A DNA stretch of 64,000 bases from contig NC_066315.1 of assembly GCF_022539315.1 (NCBI RefSeq), positions 21,985,649 through 22,049,648 on the forward strand, read 5' to 3'. Of this stretch, positions 12,571-24,535 are shown one piece after another. Numbering within the stretch: the first letter of the stretch is position 1; every line of letters begins with the position of its first letter. This DNA is from Serinus canaria. Lineage: Eukaryota; Chordata; Aves; Passeriformes; Fringillidae. The translations under genes and the position numbers were made by a program. The notes below the pieces were generated by a model. The model was not told the origin of the DNA. It did no database searches and saw only the letters and a list, made by a program, of their open reading frames with translations.

Positions 12571-15500
12571 TTTTTAAATGAAATTTGAAGTTAACTTTGG
12601 AAGTAATTTTTGTTTAAAAGGCCAAATCTGTGGAAAAATTAATCAGCACAAATTTGTGATTCAACTCCTTTGCATGGCTGATGGTTTCCCCTGTGGGGAG
12701 CCCTGAGGACTTTTTGGGAGAGGAGAGCTTGAATAGTTCTTTTCTTTCTGGCTGAGGTGTTTTAACTATGCCTTCCTATAATGTAGTTTATTGCTTTAAG
12801 CACTAGTCTGTTTTTTCAGGATGAATGAGTGGTTTAATGTTTCTTAAGTAGAATATAAATAATTGGTTCTTGCTTCCATACATGTATATTTCCAACTTAG
12901 TGATTTAAGCCTTTTCTCTTGCTCCTTTCAGGAATACTAGAATGAAATAAAAATATCTGCATGTCTTCATTGCATATTATCAAGGAATAATTAATTGTAA
13001 ATGAAAGTTGTGTGGATAAATTTTGCTTTCAAATATAAATTTAACTCATCGAGACTCCCAGGAGGCCTTAGAGTTACAGCTTTTATCTGAGGGGGGAAAA
13101 GATCTTCATTTGTGAAAAGTACTGGAATGGAATACATAGGCATTTGAAGAAGTATGGGGTTAAAAAGGGATAAATTATATTAAAAAGGAGCTTTTGGGAG
13201 GCATTTCTTCCATGTGGAGAAGTTCCAGCTTAAGTTTTTGCTCCATGAGTTTTCACAACTGCTTATAATGTTTGAAGTGTGTTTTCATAAGTGATACTTT
13301 GTTCATCATCAAAAAATCGGCATAAATTCTCATAACAGAAAGCAGCAAAATCTCTAAAAATCTTTTGTGCCAGATAATCATTCCTTCTATTAATTCCAAG
13401 TTGATCCCTGATTTGTATAGTACCCTTTGAACTACTCTAGCATTGAACACTTTCCTCTACATTATAGGAAGATTGAGTGTACCCTGGAAAGATTCTTTTC
13501 TAGTCTTAACTGTCTTAGATAAAAATATCAGTTATATACATCCAGAAATACTATTAATTTTCCAAGAGAAAACATGGAGTCCTAACTCTTCAGAAGACAT
13601 TTTGAAGGGAACTTTCACATGTAAAAATTATGTTACTTTTTTATCTACTGTCATTTCTTGTAAAGATTACTGTAGTTTCTGATGGATTTTTCCATCTTTA
13701 ATTCAATGCATGGCTTTGACAAAGAATAGTGATTTGCTTCAAAACCATTCAGCGTAAAAAGAATTGGTTTTTTTTCCTATTGTGAATATTTCATTCTGAA
13801 CCAAAATCATGTACAATAATGTCTCCTGGTCCTGATGTGCCAGGTGAGTGCCTTATTTCCTTGTGAAACTACAAATTCACCCAACTTCTGGAAGTTTTAC
13901 TTGACTCTGGATCCAGACTTCAACATTAAGATGTGAGGCATTTTTCAAAGTGAAAGACTGCAACTTAGAACACTTCTAAGTGTCTCTCAGAGGCCATGCT
14001 TATCAAATGTTTACAGAATACCTCCCTCCCTGCTGCAGTATCCTAAAAGTTACCAACTGGGCTATTAGAGCAGAAGTTGTTAGGTTGTTAGGTTCTTTTT
14101 TTGAAGTTCTGGACTGAGCAAGTGAATGTGTTCCTTTCATTTCAAACTCTGCAATTCTATCCATATATTTACACATATGTGTGTTTGCATTTTAATGTAT
14201 GTATATAATATATACAAGCACATAGAGTAAAATTACTCAAACTTGGGATAATCAGAATAGATTTTATAGTATTTTATAATATAAATAAAATATTAAGTAT
14301 TTGTATTTGCATTATTAGAATCTGTTATTACTGTCTTTATTAAAACAAAATGTCAAATAGAGATTTATCTTTGCAAATACATTATGATGGAAGTAACAGG
14401 CTGTAACTTGTGATAGGTAATAAGCTATAAATAGTGATTGTGGCACTGAGTTTTCCCCCTTTCACCCCTATCAAAAATTAAATGTAGTTTCTTCCTTTAA
14501 CTGACTGCCCCCAAATAGATAAAAGTGTTATTAAAGTAAACATGCTTAGTAGAAAGTTTTTTGGTTTTTTTTTTTTTAATTAAACTGACAAAGTTCTTAC
14601 TGGAACTTGGAGAACTTACATCTATAGCTATATGCAAAACACATGGAAGATTAAATATTTAAGCAGTCTACTTTCTTAAAGGTTTTAGCTGTAATATCTG
14701 CTTTCAGAAGGAAGTGTATTTAGTAGGTTTAATCCTAGACGTGACAAAGTAAAATCCTGCTGGTTACTTTTATCTGATAGTGTATTCAGGTGGCTGAGAG
14801 ATGGCCCACCAAAAAGCATTGCCTTTCACAGCCTTGTCCCTGGCTTCTGCTCTTTGACTTTGTTCAGTCCCATGTTCTCCAAGCCAGCAAAACACTTTCA
14901 AGTTATGAATTTGTATTTCTTTATATTTATATGCTTATATGTTTGTAAAAGGTAAAAAACAGGGTCTTAGAGCACTGTTGATTTAATGACTGTGCCACTG
15001 AAGTGTGATACTGTGTAGATGTCAATTGTTAATTGAAGTGTAGGTATGAAAAAGACAGTACTTTAACACCATTTTTGTCTCAATCCTGTTTTAATCTCTC
15101 TGCTGCCAGACTCAGACTCCAGAATATTAGACAATTGCAGACAATCTAATGAAGCTTGTCATTATTTGCATATGTAAGAATGTGTGTTCAGACATACCTG
15201 TGTATAAATACAATTAATACACCACATTTCTGCATGTGAGCTATGCAAAAATGTGTCTTTTCCTGTTTCAACATCCTTTGACAAAGTAATATTATATCGT
15301 TTATATATTTTGAGTGACTGCTTTTGAGGAAAGAGTAGAATACATTATATTTTTCAAGACATTGTACTTGCTGTTGGCCTTGTATTTTGTGGACTATGTT
15401 CTGTTAAACAGCAAATCCAATGCAGAAAAGAATTTTAAAGGGCATGCATATTTTTGCCATAATGGATGAGAGACGTTAATCATACACCTGCTGATGCTCC

Positions 15501-16561
15501 ATCCTGGCTAAAAATCTGCAGAAGGATAGAAAATAATTTTGGATCAAGAACCAACTTGGTCAGGATATGTTATTTTTAGTAGAACTATTCTTTTAATTTA
15601 AAACCTTCATTTATGTAACATGATGATCAGGTTAGGAAAGAGATTTATTTACGATGGAACAATGAAAGCCACCTGAGAAGTGTGAGAAGTGAATGGGAGC
15701 TTGAGGACCAGCTCTGCAGAGTCTGTTGGATTACTGCTAGAATTTAGCTACCCAGGATGTCCAAATATTTCCTTTCTTCCTTGTGCTCCTTGTGATGGCT
15801 GTATCTGAACTCTTTTGTTGGGCAAATAGAGGAACATTCCCAGGGATTTCCAACAAGACAATTTTTAAATTAATTTGGAAGTCCCCCTTGCAAATTTCAA
15901 ATATGCCAAAAGCTTGAAGAAAAAAGCATCAACCTCCACAAGAAATAGGAAAACCACCAGAACAGAAATTAGTCCCTGCTGACAATTAAGATAGGAAAAG
16001 AAAAATTATAGTTTGACAGGGAGTGGCACAAATGTCATCAGGGTATGCAGATGTCTGTTCTTTGCCTGAAAATGAGTTCCCTTCAGAGCTTTTTCTCCGC
16101 CAATCTGAGAAACAAAAGGAAGGTTTTGATGAATGATCTGATTTCTCCACAGTCTTAAGGACGCAGGAAAGCAACAAGGCAAAGCAGCAAAACAGGATGG
16201 AACTGAAAACAATCAATGATGCTACCAATGCACTTAAATTATTTTGGGGTTTCTGCATTTTGGGTATTTTCTGAGACATGTGGTTTGACCAGAATTTGCC
16301 TAGCATATAACATGCCCCTTAAACTTAATAATTCATCCTGCTGCATATGATTAATGGCTCATCTGATTACTCATGTTGTTTCTTACTGAAGTACAGAAGT
16401 AGGATGCTGCCCTAGGTTAACAGACAGCAACCCACTCCATTGATTTAGTCAGTGACTGCTGCTTAACAAATTCTTCAAGTTTTAAGTGTTGGCATGTGGC
16501 CTGTTTTTCTCTGGGTGTTCAAATATGTAATTAAAATTCATCATAATAATTATCCTTCTTT
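12571..16561. other. Unique AT-rich intergenic DNA
   Basis: No gene or recognisable repeat. A stretch at about 15120-15185 has clustered ATTTGCATAT and AATCTAATGA homeodomain/POU-like words, a weak hint of a conserved element. Confidence 0.6.
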
Positions 16562-17595
16562 TGTTTTCTTCATGGTTGTGGTGGCTTGACCTTGGCTGGC
16601 TGCCAGTTGCCCACCAAATCACTCTCTCACTCCCCCCTCCATCAACAGGACAGAGGAGAAAATTTAAAAAAAAAAAAAAAATGGAGAGAGAAGGACAGTG
16701 AGATCACTTAGAAAGTACCATCATTGGCAAAACAGACTCAGCTTGAGGAAGACTGATTTTATTTCTTGTCAATTAAACAGAGTAGGATAATGAGAAATAA
16801 GAAAAAATCTGTAATCACTCCCTTCTTTCCAGGCTCACTTTTACTCCCAGTTCTTCTGTTTCCTACTTCCAAGCAATGCAAAGGAATGGGAAAAAGAAGC
16901 TGCAGTCTCTGCCACTCCTTCCCTCTCACACTCTTTCCCTGTTACAGTTATATGCAAATGTCTCCAAAATGGGTTTCTGCATTTCTCCAAGAACTGCTCC
17001 AGCCTGGGTACTTTCCATGGGGTGTAGTCCTTCAGGAACAGACTGCTGCAGTGTGGGCAGTCACAGGTCCCAAATCCTGCCAGCAGCGCTGTTCCAGTGG
17101 TACCTCCATCTTCCTTTGGAGCACATCCACTGCTCCAGCACTGGGTCCTTCCTGAGCTGCAGGAGGATCTCTGCTCTGTGTGCACCTTCAGGGGCTGCAG
17201 GAGCACAGCCTTGGCTCACCACAGGCTGCAGGGGAATCTCTGCTCCAGTGCCTGGAACACCTCCTGCACCTCCTTCTGCACTGACCTTGGTGCCTGCAGA
17301 GTGTTTTCTCTCACATATTCTCACTCCTCTCTCCCAGCTGCTCTTGTGCAGCATTTTTTACCCTTTCCTAAATATTCTAATATTTACATATATTTTAATT
17401 TCCTAATATAAGTCACAGAGACACTACCAACATTGCTGATGCACTCAGTTTTGGCCAGCAGTGGGTCCAGCTTAGACCCAGCTGGAGCAGGCTCTCTCTG
17501 GCATACGGGCAGATGCTATCATTCTTTCACAGAGACTACTCCTGCAGCCTCCCTGCTATCAAAGCCTTACCTGGTAAGCCCAAGACAACAGCACA
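16562..17595 (-). mobile_element. Solo LTR of an avian endogenous retrovirus
   Basis: The segment resembles a common bird LTR that I recall ending, in the orientation printed here, with a CCATG-GG-TTGGCC-like start and a CCACCAAA phrase. It carries the diagnostic internal series of degenerate GGGCTGCAG/TGCTCC-containing sub-repeats (about 16990-17260) and the phrase TTCTCTCACATATTCTCACT (about 17306-17325). On the minus strand an AATAAA polyadenylation signal (from TTTATT near 16758) lies toward the element's 3' end. No gag, pol or env sequence follows on either side, so it is a solo LTR. Boundaries are approximate; I could not find a target-site duplication. A 16-A run near 16665 is inside it. 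Confidence 0.75.
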
Positions 17596-20383
17596 TGTAA
17601 TATGCTAGAAAAAAACTCTAAACCACTCCCCCCAAAAAACCAAACCAGCTGAAAAAAAGAAGAGAAAGAAAAGAAAAAAGACCCCATCAAAATCAAACCT
17701 GAGAGGATACTAACAGAAGAACTGATTAGGAGGCCTCACTGTTCTGGAAATAAGCAGCTTTTTTTGTCTCCTGATTTCCAGTAGTTGTAGACATGGCTTT
17801 GTTTCTGGCTAAAATAGTATTTGGTTTGATATTTGGCTAGTGGTTTGTACCAGGAAACTGCAGCAGTCATCTGCAAACTTTTCACATACGTTACAGGTGC
17901 TGCAGGAACAAAAGCTTTGTAATTGATAGTGATGGAAATATCTCCAACTACTTCTTTTTCAGAACTCCTTTCACTTGTCCTTTTTCCCCAGAAAACAACT
18001 AACTTAGGCTAAAATTGTGTGAAAATGTAGCAAGATGCTACTGGTTACAGTGGTTGTTACTGAACTCCTGCTGCGAAGGTTTCTACAGATCCCTCATTCT
18101 AATGCTGCCTTTGGAAAAGGAAAGTTTTTATTGCTCACCAAAAGGAATGTTGTAATTAAAGGTCTAAGTGCTGTACTTCAGCCCTTGCTTTCCACTGGCA
18201 GGAGGAGATAAGGCAGCGCAATGAAGAAGGCTAACACGGTTAATCTTATCTTCACTTTGGGCAATGTAGTAATTTATGATGTAGTGAATAACAACTGGTC
18301 TTGCTTTCTCTATTTATACCCAGTATCTAGCAGCAAACAGCTGGATGGTGCCCAGATGTTGGCAAACAACAACACCCTCATCATTCTCCCTTCAGTCTGC
18401 CACAGGGCTCCAGGCTCCTCTTTCTTTCTGCACATCAGTCTCCCTGGTACCAGCACAATTACAGTTCCTTTTTCCATCACCGTGTGCAAAGGTCAAAGCT
18501 TAAAATCAACAGTTAAGGACTGCTCATTTGGTGTGGAAGCTCCTTCTAGATAGCAAAAGATGAAAGTTTGCTTTTCTTAGTAGATTTTTTTTTATCTCAG
18601 TGTCAGTGGGACTTGGGCAAATGCTCAAGTGCTTTTCTGAGCCAAGGCTTGGATTCAAAATTAAATTTGAAGACATTTGTAGTTGCAAGTTTTTAGTTCA
18701 GCTTGGAGGACTCCTTGATATTTAAATGCAAACTTCCAGAAAAATAAAACCATAAAACACCATGCATTTAACTTCATTAATCTTATAGAGCCTTTATATT
18801 TATAAATAGACAGAAGACATTGCCTAATCACACTTCTGCATGAGCAGAATGAATTTGTCTGCTCTAGTGCATGCAGGTAGATTGAATGATCTTAATGAAA
18901 ATAGTAATCAAAAAGGGAGGTCTCTTTTAAACTGTTAAATATAATTTTACTAAATGTTTTTAGCAGCTCAGTTGATGTTTGTCAGCACTTTAATTTGTGT
19001 TTGGAAACGCGAATTCTAAATAAATTCATGGTGTGACCCTGTGGTTTTCAGAAATCAGTGGGAATGAATGAGGAATCACCTCTTTCTCCAGGGCAGACAG
19101 CAGCAGCTGCAGTCAGCAGGACCACTGTAGCTGGATCCCTCTGTTATTTTTTTAAAGGTGACTGGCAGGGCACCATTGGAGATGGCTTCAGACTCTGGAA
19201 CGAGCTCTTCCCCAGCTTGTTCCAAAGCATGCTGAATTTGGCGACCTTCTTGGGCATGCTGCAAAGGGCATCTCTGACAGGACAGACCTCTCTGGATTTG
19301 GCTGGCTAGATTCCTGGCGAATTGATCACTTAATTCTTCTGAGATTCCATGTAAGTGTTAATTATGTTAGAATACCTCAGATCTGAGATAGGCATCTTCT
19401 CCCTTTGTTTGGTATTTTCGTTGTGCTTTTTTCTTTGTTTTGTTATTTTAAAGTGGATGGGGATTAGCTCGAGTGTTTTGCTGAATCTCAGAGAAGATAA
19501 ATACTGTGTTATCTATTACTTTAATGTTATTTTGGTACTATATAGAAGAAATTACTTTCTTTTTGACATACCCCAGAAAAAGTGGTTATTTTACAAACTT
19601 CAAACTTTGTACAAAAGAATGAGAAGAATGTTGCTGTTTACTAAACAGTTGAGGAAGTCAGAGAACTTAAAATGTGAAGCTAAGACATTCAAGACACTAT
19701 TTGAAATTCATATGAAAAGAAACTCGGTACAATGTTAAAGTGAGAAAAAATAAGAATAAGAAATCAGTATTTTAAGCTAGTTAAAAAAGCATAGAACTTG
19801 CTCCTCACATGTACAGCTAATACCTATTAATACTAACACTTGGGTAACATTTTTTCTGGTTTTAATTAATGTCCTGCACTTTTTCACTGCATAGTTTTAT
19901 CTGTTCTCATAGGTTGTCCTTGGCCCAAATCTCACACGAGTTTAAATTTAAATAGAACACGGCACATTCGTGGTCTAGGATTATTTTTTTATTTTTTAAA
20001 GCACCGTTTGCAAGGGTAAACCTGAAAATCCACAAATTCTTTAAGAGGCTGATTCCCCTCCACTCACGTGACCACGTCCTGAGTGACTTTAAGAGACCAC
20101 CCCTCTGCAGGTGTGAGCACCAGCCCTGGCCCACATCATCCTGCAGCCTGGGGTGTGGGAATCCATGCTAACACTAATCTGGCAAACCCCACTTTGTAAT
20201 ATGTTTTACAAGATCATGTTCCTACAGAAAACTCAGGGGAGAAACAGCTCCTTATTTTCTTGTTCACACTTCTGTTTTCCAAGCATGTAGGCAAGCCCAC
20301 GGAGGTGAAGAAATAATTTTGTGAGAGTGTGAAACCTCAGGAGCTGTGAAGTGCAAAGATACTACTAGTGCCTTAAGAAATCC

Positions 20384-20425
20384 CTAAATCACAGATATGT
20401 AGGGTTGGAGGATTACAAGGGGAAA
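20384..20425 (-). mobile_element. Possible short CR1 3'-end remnant
   Basis: AAATCACAGATATGTAGGGT followed by TGGAGGATTACAAGG loosely resembles the reverse complement of the CR1 3' end (AATCACAGA, then GGGTTGGA, then a GAC-CT phrase). It is too short and diverged to be certain. Confidence 0.3.
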
Positions 20426-21644
20426 TATTGTTATACTCTTCCTCTCTTTTTATTCTCTGATCATTCATTATCAGCCACTGTCAGAGACAGGACGCACTGA
20501 GGTGAATCTTTGATCAGAGCAAGTAAGGCCATTTTTGTTCAATCTCTAAGCAAGTGCTGGGTATTGCTCTAATAGCAGTGTACACTGCTGCAGCTGAGCA
20601 GATTTTGGAATGGTAACCTTGCTTTGCCTTTCCCTATATTGTAGTAAACTTAGTCTTTAATTATAATCTGTATATTGCTAGAATACATAGTTGGACTCAT
20701 CACATCACCAGGTATATCTGTTTCTTCCGCTGTATGTGGTTGTGACTGTTCTAGGCAAGAGTGGTATTTTTAGTGCATCAACCTGTACTGTAATGTACCA
20801 AGGTCATATTTATTACAAATACTGCAAAATGCTCCTAAAATACTCTTTGTACATTTGCACATTCTCAGGCTTTTTGTACAATAATTGCTTTAGATAAGTT
20901 TGTAAAGAGTCAGCATGCAACAAATCTTTTACTTGTAAAATTGCCTTTCCCCTTGCTAGTCATCCTTTTGACACATAAATGATCATTTTAGATTTTTTAA
21001 TAATAGTGCTGCGCCATTTACTTCAACCTAAACCATTTCACCAAATCATATTCAACTTTTAACAGCCTTCATAGGTGATTTATGAAATAACAGTTTGAAT
21101 GTTCTTTGCATTTTGCAGTTTATCCCTTCATTCAAAGTACTTCATCTTGATTCATTTGGAGTATTTTTATTTTACTTAGTTTTTGTGCTTTAGTCGATTC
21201 ATCTGCCCACCTAGCATATAATAGGCACTTATTTGTTTTCAAGGAGGTAACTTCAAACTCCAGGATTTCTAAACATATAGCAGACCTCAAAAACACATCT
21301 GTGACTACAGCTGACTCCTGGGATCCAGTGCCTAGAAGCTATGAAGTCTTAGCAACACATTATCAGTACATAGGATTTGTAACTTAGCAAGGGATTAATG
21401 AAGATCTCTAGAGGTATCAAATGCCAAAAAGGCCTAAGATCTGAACTGACTCATACGAGTAAAGAACTGAACCAAATTTTTTACTCACACTGTCCTACCT
21501 TATAAGCTATAAGACAATCACCTTTCTTTTAGCTGTCATTGCTTTCATATTCTAAGTCAATGAAGAAAGTGAACACAGTGGCTTAAGGCATAGCTCTGGT
21601 TTTAACTGACAACATCAGGGTTTTTTTAAACAATTCAGAATTAA

Positions 21645-21664
21645 ATATATAGATATCTATATAT
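21645..21664. repeat. 20-base perfect AT-rich palindrome
   Basis: ATATATAGATATCTATATAT reads the same on both strands. In AT-rich DNA such palindromes can arise by chance. Confidence 0.9.
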
Positions 21665-23424
21665 ACTTGAGAAAAAATAATATAAAAGGGTTTAGAATTG
21701 GGTTAGCTGATGATTCATTGCACTCTCCCACTGGTGATAAGGCAATTTTCTGACATCTTCTTGTGCTTAGATTTCTTCTCTTGGTCTTGCCATTTGTAAA
21801 GGTGCAACCTGCTTTGAGAAGGAAAGAGAATATGTGGCCAGGAATTAGAGCTTGTTTCACAGTGTGCTGAGTCACAATGCTGTCTTTTATAACAGCGTCG
21901 CCTTTGAGATGTTCGTTTTTTCATCTGCAGCAGTTTTCATGAATAAATTACTTTAAAAAACCCCAGTGAATTTGTGAAAAGGTCTTTTTGTGCCCTGTAA
22001 TTATCTCATAGAATTTAATCTGGGAAGGTACTGCCTAAAATGCTTAAAGCAATGAAGGAGACAATGTTTAACTCATGCTCATTTTTGAAACAATCTGTTT
22101 TCTGATACTTACAATAATGATGAGGTGTATTTTTAGTATATTGTGTATTGTCCATGCTTGGATATTCTTTCTCTGACAGGACCATTATTCTACCTCAAAC
22201 TAGCAGAACAAGGTTTTTTCACTTGTTAAAAATTAAATTGCTATTTTCTAGCTCCTATAACAAAGGAAACGGCCCTGGAATTTTACTTTTTAAACAACAG
22301 AGCTCCATATGAATAGAAAATTAAAAATAAACAAACCACCCCAGTGAATATCTGTCATGTAAATTTTAATTTGGCACTTTAAAGGCTTGATACATAATTT
22401 TTATACTCTGAAAACTACCTGCTTAAAATATTACAATAAGTGCTAAGCAAATTGAAGGTTGCATTAGTAGTTCTATTATAACCAGGTAGTTTCAGAAAGT
22501 TTTAAATTAAGTTTCCTATATCTTTGAGTGTGAGAATGTAAAATTTTTCTAATGTAGGTATAATTAGTGAAATCATCTTCAGATGCTGTTAGGTTCTGCC
22601 ACTTACCTCCGCTATGTGACATCATACATCAGTGCTTTTTGGCAGACAATTACTTAATTGGTTGTGGTGATAGTTAATTTCTATTTCCCTCCAGATAAAG
22701 ATAATTTTGAACTCCCTTCTCTGAGCTCCTTTGTTCCATGAGACTTTTCCATTGAACAAGGATTGACAGAAAGCTGTAACTACATTATAGCTGCTATCAT
22801 CCACATCTTCTTCCCCAGCCATTTAACTGGCAGTATCAAAAGGCAGATCTTCACAGAGCCTGGCTCACCGGGGATTTAGTCCACCCAATCTATTTTATTT
22901 TTTAGCTACTGTTAAATTATGCAAGCTGAAGGCAGGATACCATAAACAGAAACAGTTTTCCCATGTTATTGACATTATTTGTGCAACTTGAAGACAGAAG
23001 ATGAGAATTCTTCAACATCATCAAAGTTTGGTATTGTAGAAAGGATTTCAACGTTTCACTAACATCCACAATGATGAGGTCATTGATTACCTTAAAAGAT
23101 GTGAACGTTGGAAATTAAAATCCATGGAGCTTTAAACAAGGAAGTCTTATATGAGTCATAGGCCAGCATTGTAGAAACCCAGCCTTCACTTCCACATGGA
23201 CAATTCTGCCCATTAAGACACTACAGTGCAGTTATTATCACTAATCTATGCTTATGGAAGTAATGCGTGGACCACACAACAAGGATGAAGAGGCAGACAA
23301 AATATTCTGTAAGCAGCTGAGAAAAGTTTCACAATTGCTACCCTTTTTTTCTGATGGGGACTTAGAGATGTCTGCTGGAAATACAATACTGCTGAGAGAG
23401 ACAGTCTAGGAAGACAGTCTGGAA

Positions 23425-24535
23425 GTGTGTGGAAGAGGGGCCAGAAGGAGTATTCAGGGAACTCTAGGCCTCTCTGCTTGACCTTGCTGCTGGGGAAGGT
23501 CATGGAGCAGGATCATCTTGAGTGCCATCATCTAGCACATGCAGGACACCAGGGAATCTGGCTCAGCCAGCACGGGTTTCTGAAAGTCAGATCCTGCTTG
23601 ACAAACCTGATCTCCTTATATGACAACAAACCTGTGGATCAGGGGAAGGCTGTGTCTACCTGAATTTCAGTAAAGCATTTACCACCACTTCCCACAGTAT
23701 TCTCCTGGAAAAACTAGCTCCTTCTGACATGGGTAGGAGTTTTGTTCACTGGGTAAAAGCTGTCTGGATGCATGGACCCAGAGAGTGGTGGTAAAAGATG
23801 TTACATCCCGTTCATGACTGGTCACTAGTGGCTCTCCCCAGGGCTCAGTACCAGGGCTATTCGTATTTTGTTTTATTATCCAGATGAGGGGATCAAGGGC
23901 ACCATCAGTCAGTGAGCAGATGACACCAAGCTGGATGGGAGTGTGGATCTGCTGGTGGGTAGGAGGTCTCTGCAGAGGGACCTAGACAGGCTGGATAAAA
24001 GTGGCAAGATCAAGGACATGAGGTTCAACAAGACCCTCTGCCAGGTCCTACACTTTGGCCACAATAATCCCAGGCAGCACTATGGGATAGGGCAGAACGA
24101 CTGGAAATTGGCCCAGTGGAGAAGGACCTGGGAATGCAGGTTGACAGCAGCTGAACATGACCCAGTGTGTGCTTAGGTGGCCGAGCAGGCCAGTGGCATC
24201 CTGGCCTGTATCAGCAATAGTGCAGCCAGCAGGAGCAGGGCAGTGACTGTCCCACTGTAGTTGGCAGTGGTGAGGCTGCACCTCACGTAGTGCATTCAGC
24301 TCTGGGCTCAGTTCAGGAAGAACATTGAGGTGTTGGAGCGTGTCCAGAGAAGGGCAACAAAGCTGGTGAAGGGTCTGGAGCACAAGACCTATGAGTAACA
24401 GTTGAGGGTACTGGGATTGTTTAGCCTGGAGAAAAGGAGGTTCAGAAAAACCTTACCTCTCTCCACAGCTGTCTCAAAGGAGGTTGTAGTGAGACTGGGG
24501 AGTTGGTCTATTCTCCCACGTAACAAGACAATACT
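23425..24535 (+). mobile_element. CR1 LINE fragment: reverse-transcriptase region, both ends missing
   Basis: Translated pieces match the CR1 reverse transcriptase. From 23427 it reads W-K-R-G-Q-K-E then NSRPLCLT, GKVMEQ, QHGF and SCLTNLI. Near 23916 it gives ADDTKL, the catalytic ADD motif, followed by [14 protein letters not shown] and LHFGHNNPR. The codon before ADD is TGA, where a Phe or Tyr is expected, and there are several frame changes, so it is dead. The downstream part carries the usual CR1 phrases (CTCTGGGCTCAGTTCAGG, AGAAGGGCAACAAAGCTGGT, TTCTCCCACGTAACAAG) but stops before the normal octamer-repeat 3' tail. It therefore lacks both ends: 5' truncation is normal for CR1, the missing 3' tail implies a later deletion or break. 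Confidence 0.95.

Larger units (their letters stand above)
17596..23424. other. Intergenic DNA between an LTR and CR1, no gene recognised
   Basis: AT-rich and mostly unique. It holds an A/G-rich run at 17640-17680, the possible CR1 remnant near 20400 and the palindrome at 21645. Open frames up to 127 codons (19355-19738) show no family motif. Confidence 0.6.

Noticed and set aside
16766..17411. Open frames of 97-176 codons on both strands
   Set aside because: They lie inside the solo LTR and derive from its internal sub-repeats.
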